DNA of 64,000 nt, taken from positions 1,680,114-1,744,113 of the forward strand of contig NZ_LAIJ01000009.1 in assembly GCF_001449115.1 (NCBI RefSeq). The letters are read 5' to 3'. This document shows, one piece after another, positions 49,356-58,417 of the stretch. The first letter of the stretch is position 1. Each line of letters opens with the position of its first letter. The position numbers were made by a program, and so were the translations under genes. The notes beneath the pieces are model-generated. The model did no database searches. It saw only the letters and a list, made by a program, of their open reading frames with translations, and was not told the DNA's origin. This DNA is from Occallatibacter gabretensis (GTDB lineage Bacteria > Acidobacteriota > Terriglobia > Terriglobales > Acidobacteriaceae).

Positions 49356-51844
49356 TAATACGCCGGCGGCAGAGTCGCATCCCGGAAGATCGTCGTCGAG
49401 TGCCGCACATTTCCCGGCGATCCAAAGTTCGCAAACGTAAAGCTGTACAGGTACTGCACATCGTCGCCGCGCAGCGGCCCCAGATCGAACTTCCTGTATC
49501 CCAGCGAAATCCCGCAGCAGTTCCAGTTGTAGACGCCTAGAATCCCCGCATACTGCAGCGAGCCTTGTGCAATGTCGTAACCCGCGTTAGCCGCCAGGTT
49601 GAACCCGGTGCGGTTCTGCTTGCCGATCTCCAGGAACGGATTAATCTGCTGGCTCTGGATCGTCGACGCCGTCGCACCCTGCTCATCCACCGCGTTCAGC
49701 AGCGAGTGTCCCACCCCGATCGTCGTGATCCCCCAGCTGTATCCGGCAAACACATTGTCCGCTGTAAGTTTCCCGGCATGAGGATCATAGTCCAGGTCCC
49801 ACTCCAGACGCAGATTCGGCACCGCCTCAAACCGCATTCGCGAAATCACAGGTGACAGATTCCGCGCTCCCGTCAAAAACGCAATGCCCGTCAGATCCAG
49901 CGTCGGCTCCAGAATGTTGCGCCGGTCATTGATGATCGCTCCGCCAAAATTCGAGTCCAGGTAATATCGCTGCGCAATCTGCCAACTCGCCCACTCCCGC
50001 GGATGCGCCGTGCAATCAATCTCGATCGTTTCATCGCAATTCTTGTCAACCGATCCGGCAGGCGGCTTTACATAAAACCGCTGCGTCAGGCTGTAGCCCA
50101 CCTCGTTCGTATCAGAGGCAATATCCGTCGTGTCAAAGAGCAGCACATCCTGTGTCTTCACGCCAATTCCGCCCACGTACCGGTACGTCAGCTCAGGCTC
50201 AATCACGTGCCGCAGCACACGCCCGCCGCCCAGCGAGAAATCCCGCTCCACCGCCGGCGGCCGTATGTCCATTCCGGCCTCCAGATCGAGCCGGTTCAGT
50301 GATTGGTGGTTCACAAACGGTATGCCGCCATTGACTCCCGCCAGATCCGGTGTCTGGCTTCCGGTATAAAACGTCTCCCGGAACGCTGCCTCCGGCACAA
50401 AGCTCCAACCACCGGCCACAATCGGCATCGAGATATGCGGATACAGATCGAGCCGCCCCTCGTTATGCGCGTGAAAGCCGGGCTCAGAACGCCCCAGGTA
50501 CGCCATGCTCGAATCCATCCCCCAATACACCGGGCTCGCGCCCAGCGCCCTGTCCAGCACCTCGTACCGCAAGCTCGGCAGCTTCAGAATCCTCGCCTCT
50601 TGTCCCTCCGTCGAGCTCGCAAAGTTCTGCATCCGGTAAAACTCGCCGGACGCCACCAGGCCGTTATGCTCATTCGTCACCGCCAGGTCGCTCTTCACCT
50701 GGGAGGCAATCGCCAGCCAGTAGTTATCGTTAAAAACCAGCCGGTACAAATAGCTCGAAAGGTACTCCACGTTCCCCGAGATTCGCGTGTCGTCCGAAAG
50801 GTCCTTCCGTCCCAGCGCCACAATATCCACGCCGCCCTGGTTCACCAGCACCGTCTGGCCCGCCTGCGGTCCAGTGGTCTGCAATTCCTCCACTCCGCGA
50901 TCCAGCAGCGCATTCCACCGCGCCGTCACGTGGTCCAGCCCCAGTCCCTTGTAGCGAAAATCTCCGTTCGGCGCAAAGCCACGCCTCGAGTAGTACTCGG
51001 AGCCAATCAGCATATCCATGCTGCGGCTGATCGCCCAGTAGTACTGCACGCCCATTGTGTATCCGCGAATCGAGTTGTAATTGCTCGGCAGCACCGGATT
51101 CACAAACCCGCTCTCCCGCCCTGACTCATCCGTCGGATGTTGCAGCCACGGCAGATAAAAGATCGGAATTCCCAGCAGCATCAAATGCGCGTTCTTCGTC
51201 GTCGCCTTTTCGTCCTCAACACGAATCTGCCGCGACAGAATCTGCCAGTCCGGCTTCGGCAGCCGGCAGTTGGTCATCGTTCCGTCCACAATCTGGTACT
51301 TGCCCTCGCCGCTCTGCACCAATACGCGGCCCGTAAACACAAACGGGTTCACCGTCGAATACACCACTGACCGCCCAGTCGAGCGCACTCCTATTGTTCC
51401 CGTCACGCCATAGAACCGCCCGGTGTGCGTGTTCAGCTGCATCTCGCCGTGGTCGGCCATCAGCACCAGGTCGCCTGGCCCGCCCACCATTCGAACGTGC
51501 CCCTCGGCCTCGAGATCTGTCGTGTCCTGGTGATACACCACCTTGTCCGCGCTCAGGACGTAGTCCTTGTAGCGAAACTCGGTCACGTTGTAGAGGGTGG
51601 CAATCTTGTTTCCAAAGGTCTGCCGGTCAGCGATCCAGCTCACCGGCTCCCCTCCTGCCGGCACCGGCTCCGGCTTCGCCAAAGGCAGCGCTTCCAGCCC
51701 CGGATCGTCCGGCAACAGTTGGTTCTCCCCGGTCTGGGTAGCAGGCTGCGGCGAGGGAGGTAACCCATTGGTCAACGTCTGTCCCGTAAGTTGCAGGTGA
51801 CAGAGCATTATTGCCGTGATAAACAGAAAATTGCGCAGGTGCAT
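49355..51844 (-). CDS. lptD: LPS-assembly protein LptD
   Basis: An 829-residue outer-membrane protein. A signal peptide (1-21, ending LQLTGQT) precedes a Pro/Gly-rich linker. The periplasmic OstA/LptA-like beta-jellyroll (about 75-210) shows 'YNVTEFRYKDYVLSADKVVY' and 'DTTDLEAEGHVRMVGGPGDL'. A large C-terminal beta-barrel (about 260-829) ends in 'DATLPPAY'. LptD inserts LPS in the outer leaflet with the LptE lipoprotein, which I do not see here. The conserved Cys pairs of E. coli LptD are not evident. Together with kdsB it supports an LPS outer membrane. Confidence 0.9.
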   Translation of the reverse strand: MHLRNFLFITAIMLCHLQLTGQTLTNGLPPSPQPATQTGENQLLPDDPGLEALPLAKPEPVPAGGEPVSWIADRQTFGNKIATLYNVTEFRYKDYVLSADKVVYHQDTTDLEAEGHVRMVGGPGDLVLMADHGEMQLNTHTGRFYGVTGTIGVRSTGRSVVYSTVNPFVFTGRVLVQSGEGKYQIVDGTMTNCRLPKPDWQILSRQIRVEDEKATTKNAHLMLLGIPIFYLPWLQHPTDESGRESGFVNPVLPSNYNSIRGYTMGVQYYWAISRSMDMLIGSEYYSRRGFAPNGDFRYKGLGLDHVTARWNALLDRGVEELQTTGPQAGQTVLVNQGGVDIVALGRKDLSDDTRISGNVEYLSSYLYRLVFNDNYWLAIASQVKSDLAVTNEHNGLVASGEFYRMQNFASSTEGQEARILKLPSLRYEVLDRALGASPVYWGMDSSMAYLGRSEPGFHAHNEGRLDLYPHISMPIVAGGWSFVPEAAFRETFYTGSQTPDLAGVNGGIPFVNHQSLNRLDLEAGMDIRPPAVERDFSLGGGRVLRHVIEPELTYRYVGGIGVKTQDVLLFDTTDIASDTNEVGYSLTQRFYVKPPAGSVDKNCDETIEIDCTAHPREWASWQIAQRYYLDSNFGGAIINDRRNILEPTLDLTGIAFLTGARNLSPVISRMRFEAVPNLRLEWDLDYDPHAGKLTADNVFAGYSWGITTIGVGHSLLNAVDEQGATASTIQSQQINPFLEIGKQNRTGFNLAANAGYDIAQGSLQYAGILGVYNWNCCGISLGYRKFDLGPLRGDDVQYLYSFTFANFGSPGNVRHSTTIFRDATLPPAY

Positions 51845-52091
51845 CCTTCAACCAAGGCTCAGCATAGCAAATGCAGCGTCTTGTTTAAGGACGCTTCCCG
51901 CGCGGCTCTGGCAACAGGAAAATTCGGCTCAGGTTTAACCTGGTTCCACACGAGTCAACCGCCGCACATTCAGCGGTTTGCCCGCGCAGCCCTGTATTTT
52001 CCGCGAACTCGACCTTTCAAGCGAGCAACCGGCTGGCCGGAAGGCCAGTCCAACATGAGCGGCTCTGAAATCTGCAGAAAGACCGAGATGG
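51845..52091. other. Divergent control region of lptD and the RDD gene
   Basis: 247 bp between divergent starts. It holds one small hairpin, CTGGCC-GGAA-GGCCAG (52033-52048), in the leader of the RDD gene. I see no convincing promoter boxes. Confidence 0.4.
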
Positions 52092-53633
52092 ATGAGGAGC
52101 CAATTTGAAGGGAAGACACGATTGAGTACACTCGGCCAGCCCATCGCCCCCGAATGGCGGCAGGAAGTGAACCGCCGCCTCGCGGAACACAAAAACCGCA
52201 AGGTCAGCAACTCGGATGCCTCTGCTCCGGTCCAGCCGATAGCCCCCGGCGCCAGTCGTGCAGCCCAGGCTGCTGCCCGCGTCGCCGCGCGTTATGCCCA
52301 GGCTAAAAGCTATAGCCAGATGCAGGCTGAAGAAGCCCGCATGGCTGTCCGCGCAGCGGAGATCGCCACCCAGGTAGCTCTCGAAGCTCAGTCCGCCGCC
52401 GAGTCCGCGCTCGCCGGGCTGCACGCCGCCTCTGTTGAAGCTCCCGCACGTCCAGTGGCTCCGGTTGTCACCATGTCGCGCGAAGCTGCCCGCCAGCCCG
52501 AACCGCCTGCGCCAGCCGAATGGGAATGGCGCAACGACACCCTCGTTCCTGAGCAGGTTGCCAACCAGCCTCTCGATCTTCATACCGGTTTCTACGCTGA
52601 GCCCTACACGGCAACAACCATCCCCGAGACTGTCGCTCCCGCACCACTTCCAGAGCCGCCATCCGGCCCCGTCACCAGCGCAAAAGACGGCTCCGGCAAT
52701 CTCCTGCACATTCGCTGGGAGCCGGACATGCCGCTCCGCGAGGCTGCCACATTTGCATCCGAGCCTCTCGATCTCAGCACAGAAGACTGGTTTACTCCCG
52801 CCGAAACGGCTCACAATCAGCACGAGCCGCTTGAGATTGAAGCCCACACCATCCACGCCAATCTCATTCACTTCCCGCGCGAGCTGGTCGCCACACGCCG
52901 CATGCGCCCGCGTCTCGCTGAAGGCATCACTCAGCCGGAGCAGCCCGGCTCGCAGCTCAGCATCTTTGAAGTCGATCCCGGCTCGGTTCAGGCTGGTCTT
53001 ACTCAAATTGATCTCATCCAGGCCGAGACGCCCGATCCGACCTCATATCCTGACTACGCGCAGCCGGAGTCACACACCGAGCCTGCAAGTGAGCCCGTCG
53101 CAGCCTCGCAAGCTGTTCGCCAACCCGCAGCCCTCCCATCCGTTCCCTGGTCCACGCCTGTGTGGCATGGCATGAAGCTAGACGCTCAGGCTGTTCCCGC
53201 CTCTGCCTTCAGTGCGCAGAATAAGCCGGCTCTAGCCGGTCTTAACCGCCGCCTCATGGCGGGCACCGTCGATATCGCACTCGTCACCGCGATCGCGTCC
53301 TTCCTCTGGTTCACGATGGCCCTTGGCATGGCCAGCCCGCTTGTGCCCCGCACGGCGGAGCTGCTTGGCGCGGGCATCTTCGCTCTCGCCGGCCTCTCGT
53401 ATCACGCATTCTTCTGCCTGCTCTCGCTTCGCACTCCCGGAATGCGCTACGCAGGTCTCTCGCTCTGCACCTTCGATGACTGCATCCCTTCGCCCGAGCA
53501 GATGCGTCGCCGCCTGGGAGCGATGACCGTCTCCATGCTCCCACTTGGCCTCGGCATGCTCTGGAGCCTCTTCGACGAAGACCGCCTCAGCTGGCACGAC
53601 CGCTACTCGCAAACCTACCTCCGGCATAGCTAA
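52092..53633 (+). CDS. RDD-family membrane protein with long disordered head
   Basis: 513 residues if started at ATG 52092; a TTG at 52122 (LSTLGQPIAPEW) with GAAGGGAAG upstream is a good alternative. Residues to about 375 are cytoplasmic and low-complexity, rich in Ala, Pro, Glu and Gln, with a helical Ala-rich segment (about 60-110, 'AARVAARYAQAKSYSQMQAE'). The RDD domain (about 378-513) has 'GLNRRLMAGTVDIALVTAIA' (the Arg and Asp of RDD), three helices, 'LLSLRTPGMRYAGLSL' and the ending 'SWHDRYSQTYL'. RDD proteins include Na+(Li+)/H+ antiporters, but the function here is unknown. Confidence 0.82.
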   Translation: MRSQFEGKTRLSTLGQPIAPEWRQEVNRRLAEHKNRKVSNSDASAPVQPIAPGASRAAQAAARVAARYAQAKSYSQMQAEEARMAVRAAEIATQVALEAQSAAESALAGLHAASVEAPARPVAPVVTMSREAARQPEPPAPAEWEWRNDTLVPEQVANQPLDLHTGFYAEPYTATTIPETVAPAPLPEPPSGPVTSAKDGSGNLLHIRWEPDMPLREAATFASEPLDLSTEDWFTPAETAHNQHEPLEIEAHTIHANLIHFPRELVATRRMRPRLAEGITQPEQPGSQLSIFEVDPGSVQAGLTQIDLIQAETPDPTSYPDYAQPESHTEPASEPVAASQAVRQPAALPSVPWSTPVWHGMKLDAQAVPASAFSAQNKPALAGLNRRLMAGTVDIALVTAIASFLWFTMALGMASPLVPRTAELLGAGIFALAGLSYHAFFCLLSLRTPGMRYAGLSLCTFDDCIPSPEQMRRRLGAMTVSMLPLGLGMLWSLFDEDRLSWHDRYSQTYLRHS

Positions 53634-53657
53634 TTGCGCAGATTCTGGCCCCAATCG

Positions 53658-53693
53658 CCGGTGTGGCATATACTTTTGTATATGCCACACCGG
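53658..53693. promoter_or_regulatory. Perfect palindrome upstream of vapB, candidate operator
   Basis: CCGGTGTGGCATATAC (53658-53673), TTTT, GTATATGCCACACCGG (53678-53693): perfect 16-bp arms. The right arm runs into the vapB ribosome site (GGAGGGG from 53692). VapBC complexes bind inverted repeats in their own promoters through the VapB DNA-binding domain, so this is probably the autoregulatory operator. As RNA it would also form a strong hairpin that could limit translation. Confidence 0.75.
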
Positions 53694-53707
53694 AGGGGCC
53701 TCAATTC

Positions 53708-53932
53708 ATGCAGCGCACAGCAAAAATCTTCATGAACAATCGCAGTCAGGCCGTCCGGATTCCCCGCGAGTTCCAGTTCTCGACGTCTGAGGTCTACATC
53801 CGAAAGGAGGGCGAGAATCTCATCCTCTCGCCACGGCCGAAAGACTGGTCTGCTTTCCTCGCAGGCCCCCCCGCACCGCCAGACTACATGGAAGGCTATG
53901 AAGATCTGCCGCCCGAGGACTTTGAACTCTAA
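53708..53932 (+). CDS. vapB: Antitoxin VapB (AbrB/SpoVT type)
   Basis: A 74-residue protein from ATG 53708, with GGAGGGG upstream; the frame also opens at GTG 53663 within the palindrome, which is less likely. Residues 1-45 form a swapped-hairpin AbrB fold: 'AKIFMNNRSQAVRIPREFQF' then 'EVYIRKEGENLILSPRP'. The tail 'SAFLAGPPAPPDYMEGYEDL' to 'PEDFEL' is acidic and aromatic, as in VapB C-termini that wrap round the toxin. It neutralises VapC and represses the operon. TAATG overlap with vapC. Confidence 0.92.
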   Translation: MQRTAKIFMNNRSQAVRIPREFQFSTSEVYIRKEGENLILSPRPKDWSAFLAGPPAPPDYMEGYEDLPPEDFEL

Positions 53933-54336
53933 TGCCCCGCTATATGCTCGATACAGATATTGTTTCTTATGCAATGAAAAAGACGAGTCCGAAGGTTTTA
54001 CACCGGCTTGCGCAAACGGCCCTCACGGATATTTGTTTGTCTTCAATTGTGTTAGCGGAGTTAGAGTTTGGAGTCGCGGCTTCTGTTGCGCCGATTCCAT
54101 ATAGAAGCCGGTTGGACGATTTCTTGCGCTACGTTAATGTACTTGATTTCCCAGTCGAAGCTGCGCGCGACTACGGTACAATTCGCGCCGATCTCAAGAT
54201 CCGCGGTCAAATAATCGGCTCCAACGACCTTTTGATCGCCGCTCATGCCCGCTATCTTGGATTGACCTTGGTGACAAATAATATTCGCGAATATACTCGC
54301 ATTCCAGGCCTCAAGCTGGAAAACTGGGCCGAATAG
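53932..54336 (+). CDS. vapC: Toxin VapC, PIN-domain ribonuclease
   Basis: A 134-residue PIN protein. The acidic metal residues are Asp7 (MPRYMLDTD), Glu43 ('VLAELEFG'), Asp99 ('GSNDLLIAAHA') and a fourth position Asn117 in 'TNNIREYTRIPG' (the usual TxNxREF). Family members cut tRNA or rRNA. The gene is less G+C-rich than its neighbours, in keeping with a horizontally moved module. Translation is coupled to vapB. It may act as a persistence or stabilisation module; target RNA cannot be told. Confidence 0.93.
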   Translation: MPRYMLDTDIVSYAMKKTSPKVLHRLAQTALTDICLSSIVLAELEFGVAASVAPIPYRSRLDDFLRYVNVLDFPVEAARDYGTIRADLKIRGQIIGSNDLLIAAHARYLGLTLVTNNIREYTRIPGLKLENWAE

Positions 54337-54397
54337 TCAGCTTTTAAGAAGGCTTGTGGAAGCTATGCGTACCGTTTGCCAATGACCCTTCTGCTCT

Positions 54398-55744
54398 TCA
54401 CGGTAGGCGAGTCGGCATCAACGCCTCAATAAAATGCGTCTTCTGCTCTGAATCATTGACTGTCGGATGCTCTTCCGCCAGCCCCGCCCCGCCAAATCCC
54501 CGATATGCGCTTGCCTGTCCCGTTGACGCAACCTGCACAAACTCCACACTGATCGGCGCATCCGGAATCCTTGCTCCGAACCAATGCGGATCATCGCGCT
54601 GGGCCCACGTTACCAGTGACAGCACAGCTCCTGCCGGATATTGCGAAGCCTGCGCCATTGGTCCACGCGCACTCACAGCTTTCATCGCCTGGTCATTGCC
54701 AAACAGCACAGCCGTGGTGCGCCGCTCCGGATCGACATACGTCGTAATGACGTTCCAGCCGAGAGGCTGGTAAGGCAGGCCGGCTGGGAATGCCGCCGCG
54801 TGCCGATTGACAATTTCCTCTCCGCCAGCCGCAGCGGAAGTGACCGGCAGCGTATAGACATAGTCATTTCCCCGCACGGGCAGGTGGCAGCTTGTGCATT
54901 CGTTCACGAACGCCGCATCTTTTCCATAGGGCGTAAGGCCGAACCCCCTCCATCGTCCCCAGCCCCAACCCTCCGTGTCCTTGTAGCGTGCGTGGTCCTT
55001 CACCATCAGCTCTATCTGCACAAAGCTTCCGGGATAAATTAGTCCATCCTCGCCGGTCTGTTGCTGCCAGGCAATCTTGGCAATGCGCGCTCCGTCCGGC
55101 CACGGTGAGAGATTGCCCCTCTGAACAGCCTGCATGGCAATCTCGTTGCCCAGAATTACGCGCAAGGTGTTATTGTCGCCGCGATCCGTGATACTGAGCA
55201 GCTTCCAGCCTTCAAAGGCCGCATCAAAGGCCTGGCCGTTGAACTCGGGCTGCACCGCGTCAAGATTTACCAGTGCTTGCGTCGCATTTTGCAGAGTAGC
55301 GGCGGCATGTGGCGGCTTTATGCTCCATGGCGCAAGGTAATTCTTGAGAATAGCCATGTCCTCAGGCATAATCTTCGCCTCAGGATGCACCTTTCGAAAC
55401 GACGGCAGAGGCATAGCCCCCAGCTGAATCATGTTCACAGCTTCAAATAGTGTTGCTCTTTGGACCGCTGCGGGTTTGGAGCCCAGAGTCGAGAAATTCA
55501 GATGCTCTCTCGCGGTCAAAACATCATGCCGCACCAGCCAGTAAGCCGGCACAACCTCGTCAAACCACGCCAGCTTTCGCTCATCGGAGTGGCAGCTGTA
55601 GCAGCCCTTCTCCAGCACCTGCCGAACCTCTGGAGGCGCCTGTACTTCCGCCGTTGCAGGTTGTGAAGGGATGCTGGGCCGCGCCAGCTGTAGAAGCGCA
55701 AACGCAACGGCCAGAAGAAGAATGACAACAGCAAATTTCTTCAT
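54398..55744 (-). CDS. Exported dihaem protein: haem-binding domain plus tandem cytochrome P460-like domains
   Basis: A 448-residue protein with an N-terminal signal/anchor (residues 4-20). Residues about 35-145 are a haem-binding domain with CYSCH (48-52). Residues about 150-295 are a cytochrome P460-like domain ending in CTSCH (283-287, 'FVNECTSCHLPVRGNDYVY'). A third, shorter P460-like segment (about 310-430; 'GWNVITTYVDPERRTTAVLF', 'MAQASQYPAGAVLSLVTWAQ') has no haem motif. P460 proteins act on hydroxylamine or NO in nitrifiers and methanotrophs; related proteins in heterotrophs are uncharacterised. Location is periplasmic. Confidence 0.82.
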   Translation of the reverse strand: MKKFAVVILLLAVAFALLQLARPSIPSQPATAEVQAPPEVRQVLEKGCYSCHSDERKLAWFDEVVPAYWLVRHDVLTAREHLNFSTLGSKPAAVQRATLFEAVNMIQLGAMPLPSFRKVHPEAKIMPEDMAILKNYLAPWSIKPPHAAATLQNATQALVNLDAVQPEFNGQAFDAAFEGWKLLSITDRGDNNTLRVILGNEIAMQAVQRGNLSPWPDGARIAKIAWQQQTGEDGLIYPGSFVQIELMVKDHARYKDTEGWGWGRWRGFGLTPYGKDAAFVNECTSCHLPVRGNDYVYTLPVTSAAAGGEEIVNRHAAAFPAGLPYQPLGWNVITTYVDPERRTTAVLFGNDQAMKAVSARGPMAQASQYPAGAVLSLVTWAQRDDPHWFGARIPDAPISVEFVQVASTGQASAYRGFGGAGLAEEHPTVNDSEQKTHFIEALMPTRLP

Positions 55745-55850
55745 CGGGAAACTCCTCGGCGGAATCAGATCCTGTTCTACCGAGTTTCCGCCAATGCAAT
55801 CGCCATGTCCAAGCAGAAATTCAAATAACCCATCAGAAAAACTAGGCGGC

Positions 55851-56747
55851 TTACCAGGTCAGCGCCCGCAGTGCACTCACGCCCGCGCCCAGCAGCGCCG
55901 TCTCATCATTTGGCTCCAGCACTTCCAGCGAATAGCTCTGCAGCGGGCTCAGCCTCACCATCGGCTCCAGGCACTCTCGCAGTGTGCCCAGGTCCAGAAA
56001 GCCCACATTGTGTCCGGTGTAGTAAAATCGTCCCGGCCCCGCCAGATGAATAAAGGAAGCCGTTGCCGCCGCCAGCGCCCGATGCCACAGTGTCACAAAC
56101 TCTCGGCATTCACGGTCGCCCTGCTTCGCCGCCGCAAAAACTTCCTCCGGTTCCTTGTCCAGAAACCGCAGGCGCATCGCGCGGTAGCCCATAATGCCTT
56201 CCAGGTGTCCCTGACCGCCGCAGCCGCAGAAGCGTTCCTTCGGGTCGAGAGTGACAGTAATGTGCCCACCCTCCCACACGCCTTCCACATACGGCCAGCG
56301 CCCATATCCAATGCCGTTTCCAATCGTCCACACGCGCGTCAGCCGGTCAAGCTGTCCGCGGGTTGCCGCTACGCCCGCAGCAATCGCGTCAGCGTCATTG
56401 GCAATATGCACCGGAGCCTTGATTCCGCGCTTCTCAAGCAGCGCGCCAAGGTCCTCCGCCATATGCATGCCCTTCAGCTGCACCAGGTTCGGGCTGTCTT
56501 CCACAATTCCGTGCCGCACAATTCCCGGCACCGCCACGCCAATGGCATGGACCGGCTCGCCGTTGTTCGCCAGGTCGGTAATCTGCGCCGCAAGCATCTC
56601 CACCAGCTCGCTGCCCGGTACCGCAATCAGCGCATCCAGCTCGCAGGAGTCCGCCGGAAAACGCACCGGTTTATCCACCAATTTGTGATCTTTAAGGCGT
56701 CCCGCCACAAGATGTTCGGTCATCACAACGCCGATCGCTACCGTCAT
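55851..56747 (-). CDS. ROK-family protein, degenerate phosphate loop
   Basis: A 298-residue ROK-fold protein. Recognised parts are 'AIGVAVPGIVRHGIVEDSPN' (ROK substrate region), 'HIANDADAIAAG' (catalytic Asp) and the zinc region 'GGHITVTLDPKERFCGCGGQGHLEG', where the CxCGxxGCxE pattern has His in place of the third Cys. The usual N-terminal ATP loop DxGGT is absent: after 'AIGV' the sequence is VMTEH (residues 8-12). 'GTGIGGG' is also changed to 'GNGIGYG'. It may be a glucokinase-like enzyme that binds ATP differently, or a non-catalytic sugar sensor. The gene is followed by sthA upstream on the same strand. Confidence 0.8.
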   Translation of the reverse strand: MTVAIGVVMTEHLVAGRLKDHKLVDKPVRFPADSCELDALIAVPGSELVEMLAAQITDLANNGEPVHAIGVAVPGIVRHGIVEDSPNLVQLKGMHMAEDLGALLEKRGIKAPVHIANDADAIAAGVAATRGQLDRLTRVWTIGNGIGYGRWPYVEGVWEGGHITVTLDPKERFCGCGGQGHLEGIMGYRAMRLRFLDKEPEEVFAAAKQGDRECREFVTLWHRALAAATASFIHLAGPGRFYYTGHNVGFLDLGTLRECLEPMVRLSPLQSYSLEVLEPNDETALLGAGVSALRALTW

Positions 56748-56807
56748 TGCGTTCCCCTTTAAATGAGCCCAGCTTGTATGAGACCAGCTTCCCCGAGGCG
56801 GGCCTGC

Positions 56808-58217
56808 TCAGGCCTGTACCTGGTACTTTCCAAGCCGTCCCAGTCCGTTAAATGCGGCCACTTTATAGCACTCGGCCAGAGTCGGATAGTTGAATACCGT
56901 CTCCACAAAATAGTCAACTGTGCCGCCCAGCGTCATCACAGCCTGGCCAATGTGCACCAGCTCGCTGGCGCCTTCGCCAATAATATGTACGCCCAGAACC
57001 TTCCGCGTATCGCGGTGAAAAATCAGCTTCAGCCTGCCCGTGGTATCTCCGCGAATCTGCCCTCGCGCAGTCTCGCGATAATACGCCATACCCACCTCGT
57101 ACGGCACGTCCTCATCGGTTAGCTGCTCTTCCGTCTTGCCAATAAAGCTGATCTCAGGAATCGTATAAATTCCGTACGGATAAAAACTCGGGTTCGATGC
57201 CGCCGCAGTATCGTCAAACGCCCGGTGCGCCGCAATCCGTCCCTGCTCCATCGATACCGAAGCCAGCGCCGGAAAGCCCACCACATCGCCAACCGCAAAG
57301 ATATGCGGCACCTTCGTCTGGTAGTGCTCATCCACCGGAATCCTGCCCCGAGAATCCGACTCCAGCCCCGCCGCTGCCAGGTTCAGCTCATCCACCGCGC
57401 CCTGCCGCCCAATCGCATACAGCAGCGCGTCGCCGCTCACCCGCTTCTTGCTTTCGAGATTCGCCACCACGCTGCCATCCGGCATCTCTTCTACCGTGGA
57501 AACCTCTTCGCCCAGCCGCATCGTCACCCGGCTGTCGCGCAGGTGGTAGCTAAGCGACTCCACAATCTCCTGGTCGGCAAATTCCAGCAGCTTGGGCCGC
57601 TTCTCAATAATCGTCACCCGCACGCCCAGGATCGCGAACATGCAGGCATACTCCACGCCGATCACGCCGCCGCCCACCACAATCAGGGTCCGCGGCAACA
57701 CCGGCAGATCCAGCACCTGGTCCGAGTTCACAATCGTGCGCCCGTTGATCGGCACCTTCGAGCTCGAAGCAGGCTTCGTTCCTACCGCAATAATGATCCG
57801 CTCGGACTCGATCGTCGCATCGCCCGTCGGTCCTTCCACGCGCAGCGTATTCGGATCGGTAAAGTGCGCAATTCCATGCACTACGTCGATCCCGTTCCGC
57901 GACAGCTGCGCCTCGGTCACATCCACCTCGGTCTTCACCACCGATTGCACCCGGAAGGCCAGGTCGGCCATCGTAATGCGTTCCTTCACCCGGTAGTTCA
58001 TCCCGTAAACCGACTTGTAGTTGTATCCCGAAAGATGCAGCACCGCTTCGCGCATCGTCTTTGACGGAATCGTGCCCGTATTCACGCACACACCGCCCAC
58101 CACCGACCGCGCCTCAATCACCACCACGCGCTTCTTCATCTTTGAGGCGGCCACGGCAGCGCGCTGCCCGCTCGGGCCCGAGCCAATGATAGCGAGATCG
58201 TATTTCACGGCGTTCAT
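56808..58217 (-). CDS. sthA: Soluble pyridine nucleotide transhydrogenase
   Basis: A 469-residue flavoprotein from ATG 58217 (MNAVKYDLAIIGSGPSGQ), chosen over the longer frame to 58295; an AGGGGAGAAC lies upstream. It moves hydride between NADPH and NAD+. Signatures: FAD loop GSGPSGQ, 'GGVCVNTGTIPSKTMREA' where the second redox Cys of the disulfide family is Thr as normal for SthA, 'VVGGGVIGVEYA' for NAD(P), 'IFAVGDVVGFPALASVSMEQG' and the C-terminal 'ALAECYKVAAFNGLGRL'-type ending. It supports NADPH balance in the cytoplasm. Bidirectional terminator at 58327-58356 separates it from the chemoreceptor. Confidence 0.94.
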   Translation of the reverse strand: MNAVKYDLAIIGSGPSGQRAAVAASKMKKRVVVIEARSVVGGVCVNTGTIPSKTMREAVLHLSGYNYKSVYGMNYRVKERITMADLAFRVQSVVKTEVDVTEAQLSRNGIDVVHGIAHFTDPNTLRVEGPTGDATIESERIIIAVGTKPASSSKVPINGRTIVNSDQVLDLPVLPRTLIVVGGGVIGVEYACMFAILGVRVTIIEKRPKLLEFADQEIVESLSYHLRDSRVTMRLGEEVSTVEEMPDGSVVANLESKKRVSGDALLYAIGRQGAVDELNLAAAGLESDSRGRIPVDEHYQTKVPHIFAVGDVVGFPALASVSMEQGRIAAHRAFDDTAAASNPSFYPYGIYTIPEISFIGKTEEQLTDEDVPYEVGMAYYRETARGQIRGDTTGRLKLIFHRDTRKVLGVHIIGEGASELVHIGQAVMTLGGTVDYFVETVFNYPTLAECYKVAAFNGLGRLGKYQVQA

Positions 58218-58326
58218 GCGTCTCGTTCTCCCCTGAACAGCCTTCCGGCTCCGTAGCAAGGTCTGGAAAAGACCCCACAAATCGGAGCCTAACATATTGC
58301 TCTAAGCAGGTATGTGAAGACAAATG

Positions 58327-58356
58327 AAAAGCCCCGGAAGATTCCCAGGGCTTTTT
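58327..58356 (-). terminator. Intrinsic terminator after the chemoreceptor gene
   Basis: AAAAGCCC ... GGGCTTTTT with an inner GG/CC, an 8-bp stem that has A4 on one side and T5 on the other. On the minus strand it lies 62 bp past the stop of the chemoreceptor gene and before sthA. Confidence 0.82.
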
Positions 58357-58417
58357 GGAGTATATTTAGCGGACCAGTTCGGGAAGGGCCTTCTTTTCTC
58401 GTCACTCGTCCCTGCCT

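Noticed and set aside
53658..53693. Attachment site or transposon end at the vapBC palindrome
   Set aside because: It occurs once, has no matching second end, no target-site duplication and no recombinase nearby; position fits an operator.
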